A DNA stretch of 62,077 nucleotides, taken from the IMG/VR virus record IMGVR_UViG_3300021437_000020, positions 1 through 62,077 of that record; one strand, 5' to 3'. The notes beneath the pieces are model-generated. The model was given only the letters and a program-made list of their open reading frames with translations. It was not told the origin of the DNA and made no database searches. This stretch comes from a virus. The translations under genes were made by a program, and so were the position numbers. Positions 31,805-38,990 of this stretch are shown here, piece by piece; within the stretch, counting starts at the first letter, position 1, and each line of letters begins with the position of its first letter.

Positions 31805-33516
31805 GTAAAAACATATACGAACAGTTAGGTGAGAGACGTAAAAAGGAACAAGAAGATGGTTTAATGCCAACTTGGTACACTACTGGTGGCGCCCAGATGT
31901 TCTACGACAAATATGAATATCAGACTAACGGCCGTTCCGTCCGTGGTCAGTTTGAGCGTATTGCATCTACGGCAGCCAAGCATCTTAAAGGAACAAAGTA
32001 TGAAGCCGAAGCATATGATTGGTTCTTTAAGCTACTCTGGAACGGTTGGCTAAGTCCATCCACGCCAGTTCTTGCTAACATGGGCACGGAACGTGGTATG
32101 CCAGTTAGTTGTTCTGGTAGTTATGTAGATGATAGCATTTTCGGCTTTTATTCAAATAGACTTGAAACAGCAATGCTGACCAAAAATGGTTTTGGTACAT
32201 CGTCGTATTTGGGTAATATCCGACCACGTGGTTCTAAGATTAGTGTAGGTGGTAAGGCATCTGGTGTACTGCCTGTATTCAAAGGTCATGTAGAAGATAT
32301 GCGTGATGTTGCTCAAGGCACAGCTCGCCGCGGAGCATGGGCAGGTTATCTTGAAATTGATCATGGTGATTTTGACGAGTTAGCAGATCATGTATTAGCA
32401 GAACCAGATGATGCCAATGTAGGTTGGATTATTAAAGATCAATTCATCGAGAAACTAGAAGCTGGTGATGAGGATAGTATCCGTAGATTCCAGAAGGCGA
32501 TGAAATTGAAGATGGTATCTGGTAAGGGGTATTTTGTTTTCATTGATAAGATTAACCGTAAGCGCCCTCAGGCATATGTTAATAAAAAGCTAAACGTATG
32601 GGCATCTAATCTGTGTACCGAGATTACTCTCTTTGCTGATCAAGAACACACATTTACATGTGTTTTATCCTCTATGAATGATGCACGTTATGATGAGTGG
32701 AAAGATACCAAGGCTGTATTCTGGGCAACTATTTTCTTGGATTGTGTTGCAGCAGAGTTCATCGAGCGTGGTAAAAAGGTTCAAGGGCTAGAGAAGGCAG
32801 TTCGCTTTACAGAGAAGGGCCGCGCACTTGGGTTGGGGCAATGTGGATTGCATACTCTATTCCAAATGAAGGGTTTCCCGTTTGAGAGTTTTGATGCGCA
32901 TATGCTGTCACAAGAAATTGCTTCTCATATCTGGCAGCAATCAGAACTTGCTAGTAAGGATATGGCTATTGAACTTGGTGTACCAGAATGGTGCGAGGGT
33001 ACTGGCTTGCGTAATACACATCGGATCGCGCCAGCGCCAACTAAATCAACTGCATTACTAATGGGTGGTGTTTCTGAAGGTATCAACCCTGACCCCGGAA
33101 TGTCTTATACACAAACCACCGCGGCAGGTGAAGTGAATCGTATTAATCCTATTCTTCTAGAAATTATGAAGAAGGCTGGCGCCTATAATAAGAAAAATAT
33201 CCAAGATATTACCGATAAACAAGGTTCAGTACAGCACGTTGATTGGTTAACTCCAGAACAAAAAGAAGTTTTCAAGACTGCATTTGAAATCAATCAAAAG
33301 GTGATTCTGCGCATGGCAGCTGCTCGTGGTAAATATATTGATCAGTGGCAGTCACTGAATCTATTCTTTGGTGCAGATGAAGACCCAGCATGGATTGCAG
33401 AGGTACATTCAGAGGCATTCAGAAACCCAGACATCCTAGGTTTATACTACATATATACAGTAGCAAGTAATACTGCACTAACTGCTAAGAATACAGAGTG
33501 TGAAGCGTGCTCGTAA
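31801..33516 (+). CDS. nrdA: Ribonucleotide reductase, alpha subunit (no ATP cone)
   Basis: The protein has 571 aa against about 760 in E. coli, because it starts directly at the catalytic barrel and lacks the N-terminal ATP-cone that switches off the enzyme with dATP. Active-site elements are intact: PVSCSGSYVD and TFTCVLS supply the redox cysteine pair, and NLCTEI is the Asn/Cys/Glu set with the thiyl cysteine. The C-terminal CEAC is the swinging thiol pair reloaded by thioredoxin. ATG 31801 gives ATGA coupling to nrdB. Loss of the cone fits a phage enzyme that must not be inhibited by dATP. Confidence 0.92.
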   Translation: MSKNIYEQLGERRKKEQEDGLMPTWYTTGGAQMFYDKYEYQTNGRSVRGQFERIASTAAKHLKGTKYEAEAYDWFFKLLWNGWLSPSTPVLANMGTERGMPVSCSGSYVDDSIFGFYSNRLETAMLTKNGFGTSSYLGNIRPRGSKISVGGKASGVLPVFKGHVEDMRDVAQGTARRGAWAGYLEIDHGDFDELADHVLAEPDDANVGWIIKDQFIEKLEAGDEDSIRRFQKAMKLKMVSGKGYFVFIDKINRKRPQAYVNKKLNVWASNLCTEITLFADQEHTFTCVLSSMNDARYDEWKDTKAVFWATIFLDCVAAEFIERGKKVQGLEKAVRFTEKGRALGLGQCGLHTLFQMKGFPFESFDAHMLSQEIASHIWQQSELASKDMAIELGVPEWCEGTGLRNTHRIAPAPTKSTALLMGGVSEGINPDPGMSYTQTTAAGEVNRINPILLEIMKKAGAYNKKNIQDITDKQGSVQHVDWLTPEQKEVFKTAFEINQKVILRMAAARGKYIDQWQSLNLFFGADEDPAWIAEVHSEAFRNPDILGLYYIYTVASNTALTAKNTECEACS

Positions 33517-33546
33517 AGGATTTATGAGCTGCTTGGTGCAGATTTG

Positions 33547-33554
33547 TATAAATA
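33547..33554 (+). promoter_or_regulatory. Late promoter TATAAATA for the HNH gene
   Basis: An exact T4 late consensus 16 nt before ATG 33571, with AGGAGG between. It lies inside an otherwise early/middle operon. Confidence 0.65.
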
Positions 33555-33570
33555 CTCTAGGAGGAAAGAT

Positions 33571-34299
33571 ATGAAAGAATGCACCGAAATGTTTATTGAG
33601 CCATATTATGAATATAGGAAATTTTTAAAGATGTGTTCTATAAAGAAGTATGATGATAAACTTGTATTGCACAGACATCATATTATTCCAAAAAATCATG
33701 GTGGGACCGACGACAAATCGAATATTATAAAACTTTCTGTTGATGATCATATAAAGGCTCATATATTATTTGCTTCTTCTTTTGAAAAGAATACTAGACC
33801 ATATAATAGTAATATGTGGTCGGCAAGACTATTGATTGGTAAATCCATCAAAAATAAAGAAGAAATGAATGATCTTATAACAAAATGTTATTTGGGTGAA
33901 AACAATCCATTTTATTTAAAGAAACACAAGAAAGAATCAATTTATAAAATGAGTAAATCTGCATCTAATAGACTTACTGGAGTTGATTATAATTTTAGAT
34001 ATGGTGATAGGGCCGAGATCGAAAAAAATAAGAGATCTAACGGGGTTTCTCAGTATTGGAATAATATTGACGAAGTGAGTCGTCAGAATCGTATTAAAAA
34101 TATGCAGAATTCAATAATGACCATTGATCCAGAAACTAGAACTGCCAGAGCAAAAGCTGCAGCCCTAGCTGGACGGCCAAAACTGAGAATTGATGGTGTA
34201 GTTTATGACTCTCTAACAGATGCTGCGATACATTACAATACTACTGTGTATAAATTGAAGAAAAATTTTTTAATTGAAGAAATAAAGGAAATAAAATGA
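33571..34299 (+). CDS. HNH homing endonuclease between nrdA and thioredoxin
   Basis: The protein has 242 aa. LHRHHIIPKNHGGTDDKSN...DDHIKAHIL (residues about 29-60) is the HNH nuclease core with the HH pair and the downstream Asn/His. Repeated basic helices follow, and the last 40 residues (RPKLRIDGVVYDSLTDAAIHYN) form a NUMOD-like DNA-binding unit. It is AT-rich against its neighbours, has its own TATAAATA promoter and a very strong AGGAGG Shine-Dalgarno. Neither nrdA nor thioredoxin is split, so it is free-standing rather than intron-encoded. Confidence 0.88.
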   Translation: MKECTEMFIEPYYEYRKFLKMCSIKKYDDKLVLHRHHIIPKNHGGTDDKSNIIKLSVDDHIKAHILFASSFEKNTRPYNSNMWSARLLIGKSIKNKEEMNDLITKCYLGENNPFYLKKHKKESIYKMSKSASNRLTGVDYNFRYGDRAEIEKNKRSNGVSQYWNNIDEVSRQNRIKNMQNSIMTIDPETRTARAKAAALAGRPKLRIDGVVYDSLTDAAIHYNTTVYKLKKNFLIEEIKEIK

Positions 34300-34559
34300 A
34301 AATTCTGAAATTTCAGGCTGTTTGGTGTAATAGCTGTCATTTTTTGTCGGAAACTCTTTCCAAAATGGAATTAGGTATGATTGTAGAACCGGTTGATATT
34401 GACCGCGACGTAGCAATCTGCTCTGAATACGGGGTTCGTTCTATTCCAACTATGATCCTTATTGATGATAAAGGTATTGAACAAGCACGTATGAATGGGA
34501 ATCAAACTCCCGCCAAAATTACAGAATTTATTAAAAAGGGAGCTGCTAGTGTCAAATAA
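34296..34559 (+). CDS. Thioredoxin
   Basis: The protein has 87 aa, a minimal thioredoxin fold: KILKFQAVWCNSCHFLS holds the redox pair Cys11-x2-Cys14 after the first strand, VDIDRDVAICSEYGVRSIPTMILI holds the cis-Pro, and a final strand and helix follow (MNGNQTPAKITEFIKKG). Its expected partner is the NrdA C-terminal CEAC. The start overlaps the stop of the HNH gene (ATGA), with AAGGAA upstream, so the insertion has kept expression of this gene. Confidence 0.9.
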   Translation: MKILKFQAVWCNSCHFLSETLSKMELGMIVEPVDIDRDVAICSEYGVRSIPTMILIDDKGIEQARMNGNQTPAKITEFIKKGAASVK

Positions 34560-34695
34560 ATTAATTCTAAAGTGCAACGCATGTGGCGCAGAAGGTACCA
34601 TTAAACTTGACGATGATCATCAGATCGAATTGTGCCCAAGTTGTGGTAACTGCTTAGATGTCGAGGAAGATGAAGACCTCGACTATGAGGAGTGA
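34549..34695 (+). CDS. Small zinc-ribbon protein, 48 aa
   Basis: CNACG and CPSCGNC make a four-cysteine zinc ribbon, followed by an acidic tail (DVEEDEDLDYEE). GTG 34549 is chosen because AAGGGA lies upstream and the start overlaps the thioredoxin stop; the frame is open further upstream. Such ribbons often bind nucleic acid or RNA polymerase, but nothing specific can be claimed. Confidence 0.65.
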   Translation: MSNKLILKCNACGAEGTIKLDDDHQIELCPSCGNCLDVEEDEDLDYEE

Positions 34696-35144
34696 CCGAG
34701 GGGTGGTTTTATAATGACGAATTGATTGATGACGAATCTCAGTTTCCTGAAAAGACTCTCGGGTTCGTCTACAAAATAACTCGGTTGAGTGACGGAAAAT
34801 TTTATTATGGTAAGAAACTCGCGTACTTTAAAAAGACTAGCGTCAGAACGGTTGTTCTTAAAAATGGTACAAAGAAGAAAAAGAAAATTTCCACTCTCGT
34901 ACCTAGCGATTGGAAAACATACTGGAGTAGCTCGCCTGAACTTCTTGCTGATGTTGAAAAATACGGATCACCCGCTTTCATCCGTGAAATTTTATGTTTC
35001 TGTGAAAACAAAGGGTCACTTGGTTATTACGAGATGAAATTTCAGATGGACGCTCGTGTTCTTGAAAATAGAGAAACAACATACAACGGTATTGTAAATG
35101 CAAGGGTTCATTGGTCCCATATAAAACCAATACTTGAGAAGTAA
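34692..35144 (+). CDS. SegE-like GIY-YIG domain protein, 150 aa
   Basis: LGFVYKITRLSDGKFYYGKK is a GIY-YIG core (VYK...YYGKK) and W...YWSSSPELLADVEKYG...FIREIL continues the fold as in T4 SegE. Unlike mobile Seg proteins it is short, lacks a DNA-binding extension and sits in a coupled operon (GTGA overlap at 34692), so it may be a resident phage protein rather than a homing enzyme. The C-terminus ends IVNARVHWSHIKPI. Confidence 0.75.
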   Translation: MTEGWFYNDELIDDESQFPEKTLGFVYKITRLSDGKFYYGKKLAYFKKTSVRTVVLKNGTKKKKKISTLVPSDWKTYWSSSPELLADVEKYGSPAFIREILCFCENKGSLGYYEMKFQMDARVLENRETTYNGIVNARVHWSHIKPILEK

Positions 35145-35237
35145 CTGGGTTACAGTGAAAATTTAAAATTGTGTATCTTAAAACGATCATTAACAGCTTA
35201 ATGTCCTGTATTAGATACACTTTGTGACTTGGTTACA
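35141..35237 (+). repeat. Nested hairpin flanked by a near-repeat
   Basis: GTGTATCT (35171-35178) pairs with AGATACAC (35213-35220). Inside, CATTAA-CAGC-TTAATG (35188-35203) forms a second perfect hairpin, with 9 nt on each side of it. GTAACTGGGTTACA (35141) and GTGACTTGGTTACA (35224) flank the structure, 12 of 14 bases alike. There is no coding sequence between 35145 and 35274; a structured RNA, operator or partial terminator is possible. Confidence 0.6.
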
Positions 35238-35269
35238 TTATTTCGTAATTTCATTTTTGGATGTAAAAT
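35238..35269 (+). promoter_or_regulatory. Family-B promoter (leaderless), gene 35275
   Basis: TTATTTC at 35238-35244 and TAAAAT at 35264-35269, 19 nt apart. ATG 35275 begins 6 nt after the last -10 base. Confidence 0.55.
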
Positions 35270-35274
35270 TAATC

Positions 35275-35481
35275 ATGAAAATCAAAACTCGTTATGAACG
35301 GATTCAAAAGAACCTTACTAAATCCTATGATCAACTTAAGCTGCTACAAGCTGAATGTACTCATGAAAATAAGACTATGAAGTACCGTGGTGACACCGGC
35401 AACTGGGATAGGTCTGATGATTGTTATTGGATCGAGCACAATTGCCCTGACTGCGGGAAACACTGGACAACACCTCAATGA
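35275..35481 (+). CDS. Small zinc-binding-like protein, 68 aa
   Basis: The N-terminal 30 residues form a basic helix (KIKTRYERIQKNLTKSYDQLKLLQ), then AECTHENK and NCPDCGKHW supply three Cys and two His in zinc-knuckle spacing. ATG 35275 is preferred because it fits the promoter spacing; the frame is open upstream but no transcript would cover it. No Shine-Dalgarno is present. I do not recognise the family. Confidence 0.6.
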   Translation: MKIKTRYERIQKNLTKSYDQLKLLQAECTHENKTMKYRGDTGNWDRSDDCYWIEHNCPDCGKHWTTPQ

Positions 35482-35513
35482 TTATTTCTAAGTAAGAAAT
35501 AACTCGTTATAAT
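35482..35513 (+). promoter_or_regulatory. Family-B promoter of the sugar operon (leaderless) with inverted repeat
   Basis: TTATTTC at 35482-35488 starts one base after the previous stop codon, and TATAAT lies at 35508-35513, 19 nt away as in the other two copies. TTATTTCT-AAGTA-AGAAATAA (35482-35502) is a perfect inverted repeat over the upstream box. ATG 35519 lies 5 nt after the -10. Confidence 0.7.
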
Positions 35514-35518
35514 TCATT

Positions 35519-36451
35519 ATGCAACCAAAATACCCAATTTACATTATTTCCAAAGGGCGCTGGGAATCACGCCAAACTTCGCGAGCACTAGAACGTATGA
35601 ATGTTCCTTACTCTATAGTTGTAGAGGAAAGTGAATACGATAACTATGCTGCTGTTATTGATCCCAAGAAAATCATTAAACTACCTAAGGACTTTCGACA
35701 AGACCCTCGGTATGCAATTCCAGATGAACTTGGTCAAATGGGCGGCGGCATTCCTGCACGTAATTTTGTATGGGAACACAGTAAGGCTCTAGGACACAAA
35801 CGGCACTGGATTATGGATGATAATATCCAATACTTTGCTCGATTGAATCGTAATAAGAAAATCCGTCTTGCTGATGGGACCGGGCTTCGTTGTGTAGAGG
35901 ACTTTACGGATCGCTATGAGAATGTTCCTATGTCGGGACTTCAGTATCAGTTCTTCTGCCCCGCTGCCAAGAAGCGTCCACCGTACTATATTAATGTCCG
36001 TGTGTATAGCTGTATTCTTCTTTCAAATGATTTAGATTTGCGCTGGCGCGGAAAGTACAATGAGGATACTGATTTGAGTTTGCGCATTCTCAAAGATGGA
36101 CACTGCACACTATTATTCAATCAATTCCTATGTGCAAAGACTGCCACTATGACTATGAAAGGTGGTAATACAGAGGAAATTTATCAAAAGGACCAAGCTG
36201 CTTTTGATAATCGTGCTACATTTGCAAAGACACTTAAGCATCACCACCCCGATGTGACCGAAGTTGATTATCGATGGGGTCGTGTACACCACGTTGTTGA
36301 TTATAGTGGCTTCATTAAGAACAATAAATTGGTACTTAAGAGTGGTCTAAATATTCCGCGTGGGCCAAATGAGCACGGTATGAAATTAATTGAAATGAAA
36401 GCACCTATTGCGGGTGATGCAGCAGACGATATGGAGGAAGCAGATGAGTAA
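35519..36451 (+). CDS. TAGT-like glycosyltransferase (candidate DNA-base glycosyltransferase)
   Basis: The protein has 310 aa. PKYPIYIISKGRWESRQTSRALERMNVPY followed by VVEESEYDNYAAVI matches the TET-associated/GREB1-like glycosyltransferase family described in phages, which adds sugars to modified bases. HWIMDDNIQYF gives the metal-binding acidic pair, and YNEDTDLSLRILKDGHCTLLFNQFL the second half of the GT-A fold. It is first in a five- or six-gene overlapping operon with nucleotide-sugar enzymes, which could supply its donor. The base modified is not visible here. Translation is probably leaderless. Confidence 0.78.
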   Translation: MQPKYPIYIISKGRWESRQTSRALERMNVPYSIVVEESEYDNYAAVIDPKKIIKLPKDFRQDPRYAIPDELGQMGGGIPARNFVWEHSKALGHKRHWIMDDNIQYFARLNRNKKIRLADGTGLRCVEDFTDRYENVPMSGLQYQFFCPAAKKRPPYYINVRVYSCILLSNDLDLRWRGKYNEDTDLSLRILKDGHCTLLFNQFLCAKTATMTMKGGNTEEIYQKDQAAFDNRATFAKTLKHHHPDVTEVDYRWGRVHHVVDYSGFIKNNKLVLKSGLNIPRGPNEHGMKLIEMKAPIAGDAADDMEEADE

Positions 36452-36731
36452 TTTGTTTATATTAACTGGTCAAGAAGATGAATCTGATCAGGTTGATAAA
36501 TTTGGTTATGATGGTATGCCAGAGTTTGTTCAAGAGGATAAATCTGAGTTTCATATGATTAAGGTTCGTTTTAATTGTGAACAAGATGTTCTTGACTTTG
36601 CTAAAGCACTAGGACAACCTCATATCACAACGCGAACAAAATTTACATGGTATCCACGTCAAAGAGCTGGTGCTTCTCTAGAACGTTGGATTGGTGATAC
36701 TTCTTCTGAGGCATTTGATGAGTACAAATAA
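36444..36731 (+). CDS. Small operon protein of unknown function, 95 aa
   Basis: FHMIKVRFNCEQDVLDFAKALGQPHITTRTKFTWYPRQ is a pattern I recall from short phage proteins of unknown function found near DNA-modification genes. It is predicted alpha/beta and acidic at the N-terminus. ATG 36444 has GGAGGAAG upstream and overlaps the glycosyltransferase stop; its own end overlaps the dehydrogenase start, so it belongs to the sugar operon. Confidence 0.7.
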   Translation: MSNLFILTGQEDESDQVDKFGYDGMPEFVQEDKSEFHMIKVRFNCEQDVLDFAKALGQPHITTRTKFTWYPRQRAGASLERWIGDTSSEAFDEYK

Positions 36732-37563
36732 TATTAACATTGGTATTGTTGGACACGGTTTTGTTGGTAAAGCTGTAGAATTCGGCTTTCAAGATCAAGT
36801 TCTATCTATTGTAGATAAACGATATGACTCTACTGTGCGAGATATTCTGGGCGATGATCTGAACTTATCTGCTGTATTTGTTTGCCTTCCAACTCCAACT
36901 GGACTAGATGGTGATATTGATACCAGTATTGTTGAAGATGCTCTAAGAGAACTTAGTGTTCTAAAATGTCCGATCATTCTTAAGTCAACTGTGATTCCTA
37001 GTGTTGTCAAGAAATTTGCAGAACTGTATGAAAATTTCGTATATAATCCAGAGTTTCTAACAGAAGCAAATGCCCGTATTGATTTTGTGAATCCACCGAT
37101 GCATGTGTTTGGCGGTACCGAAGAATATTGTCAAATTGTTTCAAATTTGTACAAGAATTATAGTCTCTGTAAAAAGAATGTCCCTGAATATTGGATGTTG
37201 GCAGAGGAAGCATCGCTTGTCAAATACTCAATGAATTCATTTCTGGCACTGAAGGTTAGTTTCTGGAATCAAATTAAGGAACTGGCAGATGAGCACGGGA
37301 TTGATTATAATTTTGTTGCAGATGTAGTTGGTACTGATCCGCGGATTGGCCACTCACATATGTCTGTACCCGGACCTGATGGTCGCCGAGGTTATGGGAG
37401 TGCTTGCTTTGCAAAGGACATCCCCGCGTTGATTCACTTCGCAGATGGTGGTCTAAGTATTCTTAAAGAGTCTTGGAATTATAATTGTGATGTTCGTAAC
37501 CAGTATAAAGACTTACTACCGCGTGAACAAGAACAACACGTACAGTTTAGGAAAATTCAATGA
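36718..37563 (+). CDS. UDP-sugar 6-dehydrogenase-like enzyme lacking the third domain
   Basis: The protein has 281 aa. NIGIVGHGFVGKAVEFGF (residues about 6-23) is the NAD-binding GxGxxG, and FVCLPTPT, KSTVIPSV, VYNPEFLTEA, EEASLVKYSMNSFLALKVSFWN and GYGSACFAKDIPAL are family motifs; the last holds the catalytic Cys. Full-length enzymes have about 390-450 residues with a C-terminal nucleotide-sugar domain, which is missing. The reaction would oxidise a nucleotide-linked sugar C6 to an acid, but the shortened form may use a different substrate. Confidence 0.82.
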   Translation: MSTNNINIGIVGHGFVGKAVEFGFQDQVLSIVDKRYDSTVRDILGDDLNLSAVFVCLPTPTGLDGDIDTSIVEDALRELSVLKCPIILKSTVIPSVVKKFAELYENFVYNPEFLTEANARIDFVNPPMHVFGGTEEYCQIVSNLYKNYSLCKKNVPEYWMLAEEASLVKYSMNSFLALKVSFWNQIKELADEHGIDYNFVADVVGTDPRIGHSHMSVPGPDGRRGYGSACFAKDIPALIHFADGGLSILKESWNYNCDVRNQYKDLLPREQEQHVQFRKIQ

Positions 37564-37964
37564 AAATAGGATTTGTCTGTTCTAGTTTTGATCTGTTTCA
37601 TGCTGGTCACGTCCTTATGCTTAAGGAAGCAAAGACCCAATGCGATTATTTAATTGCTGCATTGCAGACTGATCCGACTATTGATCGTGATTGGAAAAAT
37701 AAACCTGTCCAGACTGTATTTGAACGATACGTGCAGCTTGAGGGCTGTAAGTATGTTGATCAAATTATCCCATATACAACCGAATCTGAACTAAAGGATA
37801 TACTCCTGTCTTATCATATTGATGTTCGTATCATGGGTGAGGAGTATCAAGGTAAAGAATTCACCGGTAGTGATTTGGATATACCTATATATTTTAATAA
37901 ACGAAAGCACAGTTTTTCGTCATCAGATTTACGGAAACGTGTAGCAACTCTGGAAAAGAAATAA
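37560..37964 (+). CDS. TagD/RfaE-type nucleotidylyltransferase
   Basis: The protein has 134 aa. FVCSSFDLFHAGHVLML holds the HxGH motif, DYLIAALQTDP and FERYVQLEGCKYVDQIIPYT are typical, and SFSSSDLRKRV matches ISSTxxR. The size equals glycerol-3-phosphate cytidylyltransferase. It would activate a phosphorylated sugar or alcohol with CTP or ATP. ATGA overlap with the dehydrogenase and TAATG overlap with the epimerase show tight coupling. Confidence 0.88.
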   Translation: MKIGFVCSSFDLFHAGHVLMLKEAKTQCDYLIAALQTDPTIDRDWKNKPVQTVFERYVQLEGCKYVDQIIPYTTESELKDILLSYHIDVRIMGEEYQGKEFTGSDLDIPIYFNKRKHSFSSSDLRKRVATLEKK

Positions 37965-38812
37965 TGGCAAGAATTTTAGTTACGGGTGGTGCTGGGTTTA
38001 TTGGCTCCAATCTATGTGAAGCGTTAATCAAAGAAGGTCATATCGTTCATTCTTTGGATAATTACTCCACGGGTTCTATTGAGAATCACGTGGATGGTGT
38101 TGTGTACTTTCAAGGTGATACAGCACATATTTCTAAATTATCCGATCAAGCATACGATATGATTTATCACTTGGGTGAGTACTCACGTGTTGAGCAATCG
38201 TTCAATGAATTTGATAAGGTTTGGAATTTTAATATAGCTGGAACAAAAAATGTTCTAGAATTTGCCAAGATGAAGCAAGCTAAGTTGATTTATGCTGGCT
38301 CGTCCACGAAATTTGGTGATAACGGAAGTAATTCATCTCCTTACGCTTGGTCAAAGGCTAGCAATACTCAACTGGTGATGAACTACTCTGAGTGGTATGG
38401 TCTTGATTATGCTATCACCTATTTCTATAATGCTTATGGGAAAAGAGAAATCTCTGACGGGCAGTATGCTACATTAATAGCTAAGTTCAAGAACCGTGTT
38501 AAGTCTGGACTTCCACTTGAAGTTGTTTTACCAGGAACACAACAGCGGAACTTTACCCACATCGACGATATTGTCAGTGGTCTAATCGCTGTTGGTTTCA
38601 GAGGTAGGGGTGATGGATATGGGATCGGCTCACCAGAGACATTCTCGGTTGCAGAAGTGGCGGAGATGTTTAAAGCAGATGTCAAATTTCTAGAACCACG
38701 TAGGGGTAATAGAATGACAGCACCAGTGATTAGTGATAAAACGCGGGAATTAGGCTGGGAAGCAAAGAATCATTTACGTGATCATATTGCGGAATTTTTG
38801 GCTACATTATGA
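37964..38812 (+). CDS. NAD-dependent sugar epimerase/dehydratase
   Basis: The protein has 282 aa, an extended short-chain dehydrogenase: ILVTGGAGFIGSNLCEAL is the NAD site, SLDNYSTG follows strand 2, and SPYAWSKASNTQLV gives the YxxxK catalytic pair. NAYGKREISDGQYATLIAKF and RNFTHIDDIVSGLIAV are the substrate-side motifs of UDP-glucose epimerases and NDP-sugar dehydratases. The exact sugar cannot be read. It is fourth among the enzymes of the glycosyltransferase operon. Confidence 0.9.
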   Translation: MARILVTGGAGFIGSNLCEALIKEGHIVHSLDNYSTGSIENHVDGVVYFQGDTAHISKLSDQAYDMIYHLGEYSRVEQSFNEFDKVWNFNIAGTKNVLEFAKMKQAKLIYAGSSTKFGDNGSNSSPYAWSKASNTQLVMNYSEWYGLDYAITYFYNAYGKREISDGQYATLIAKFKNRVKSGLPLEVVLPGTQQRNFTHIDDIVSGLIAVGFRGRGDGYGIGSPETFSVAEVAEMFKADVKFLEPRRGNRMTAPVISDKTRELGWEAKNHLRDHIAEFLATL

Positions 38813-38988
38813 ATGACCGAGTCAACGATGCTATAATCAAACGGGTATTAATACCTTGTTACGAGATTATAGATTCTTTATTAACAGCACAAACTACCGG
38901 GAAACCTGTCTCGAAAGAAGTTGTTTTAGCTGCTAAGAAAATACTTCCCGGAAAATATACCAATAGTTTCCAGGCACCAAAGAAATAA
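38809..38988 (+). CDS. Small hypothetical protein, 59 aa
   Basis: An ORF starting in an ATGA overlap with the epimerase stop and ending at TAA 38986-38988. The protein (MNDRVNDAIIKRVL...) is helical with a basic C-terminus (AAKKILPGKY). No motif is recognised. Its overlapping start and tight packing before the next ATG (38991) support it as a real last gene of the operon. Confidence 0.6.
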   Translation: MNDRVNDAIIKRVLIPCYEIIDSLLTAQTTGKPVSKEVVLAAKKILPGKYTNSFQAPKK

Positions 38989-38990
38989 TT

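Noticed and set aside
33517-33570. Leftover of a gene (readable as IYELLGADLYKY or GCTTGGTGC like a thioredoxin Trp-Cys) before the HNH gene
   Set aside because: The matches are only a few residues long and need different frames; not enough to claim a remnant.
33514-34299. Possibility that the HNH gene lies in a group I intron or intein of nrdA
   Set aside because: NrdA ends normally with its CEAC thiol pair and a stop before the HNH gene, and thioredoxin is complete after it, so no host gene is split.
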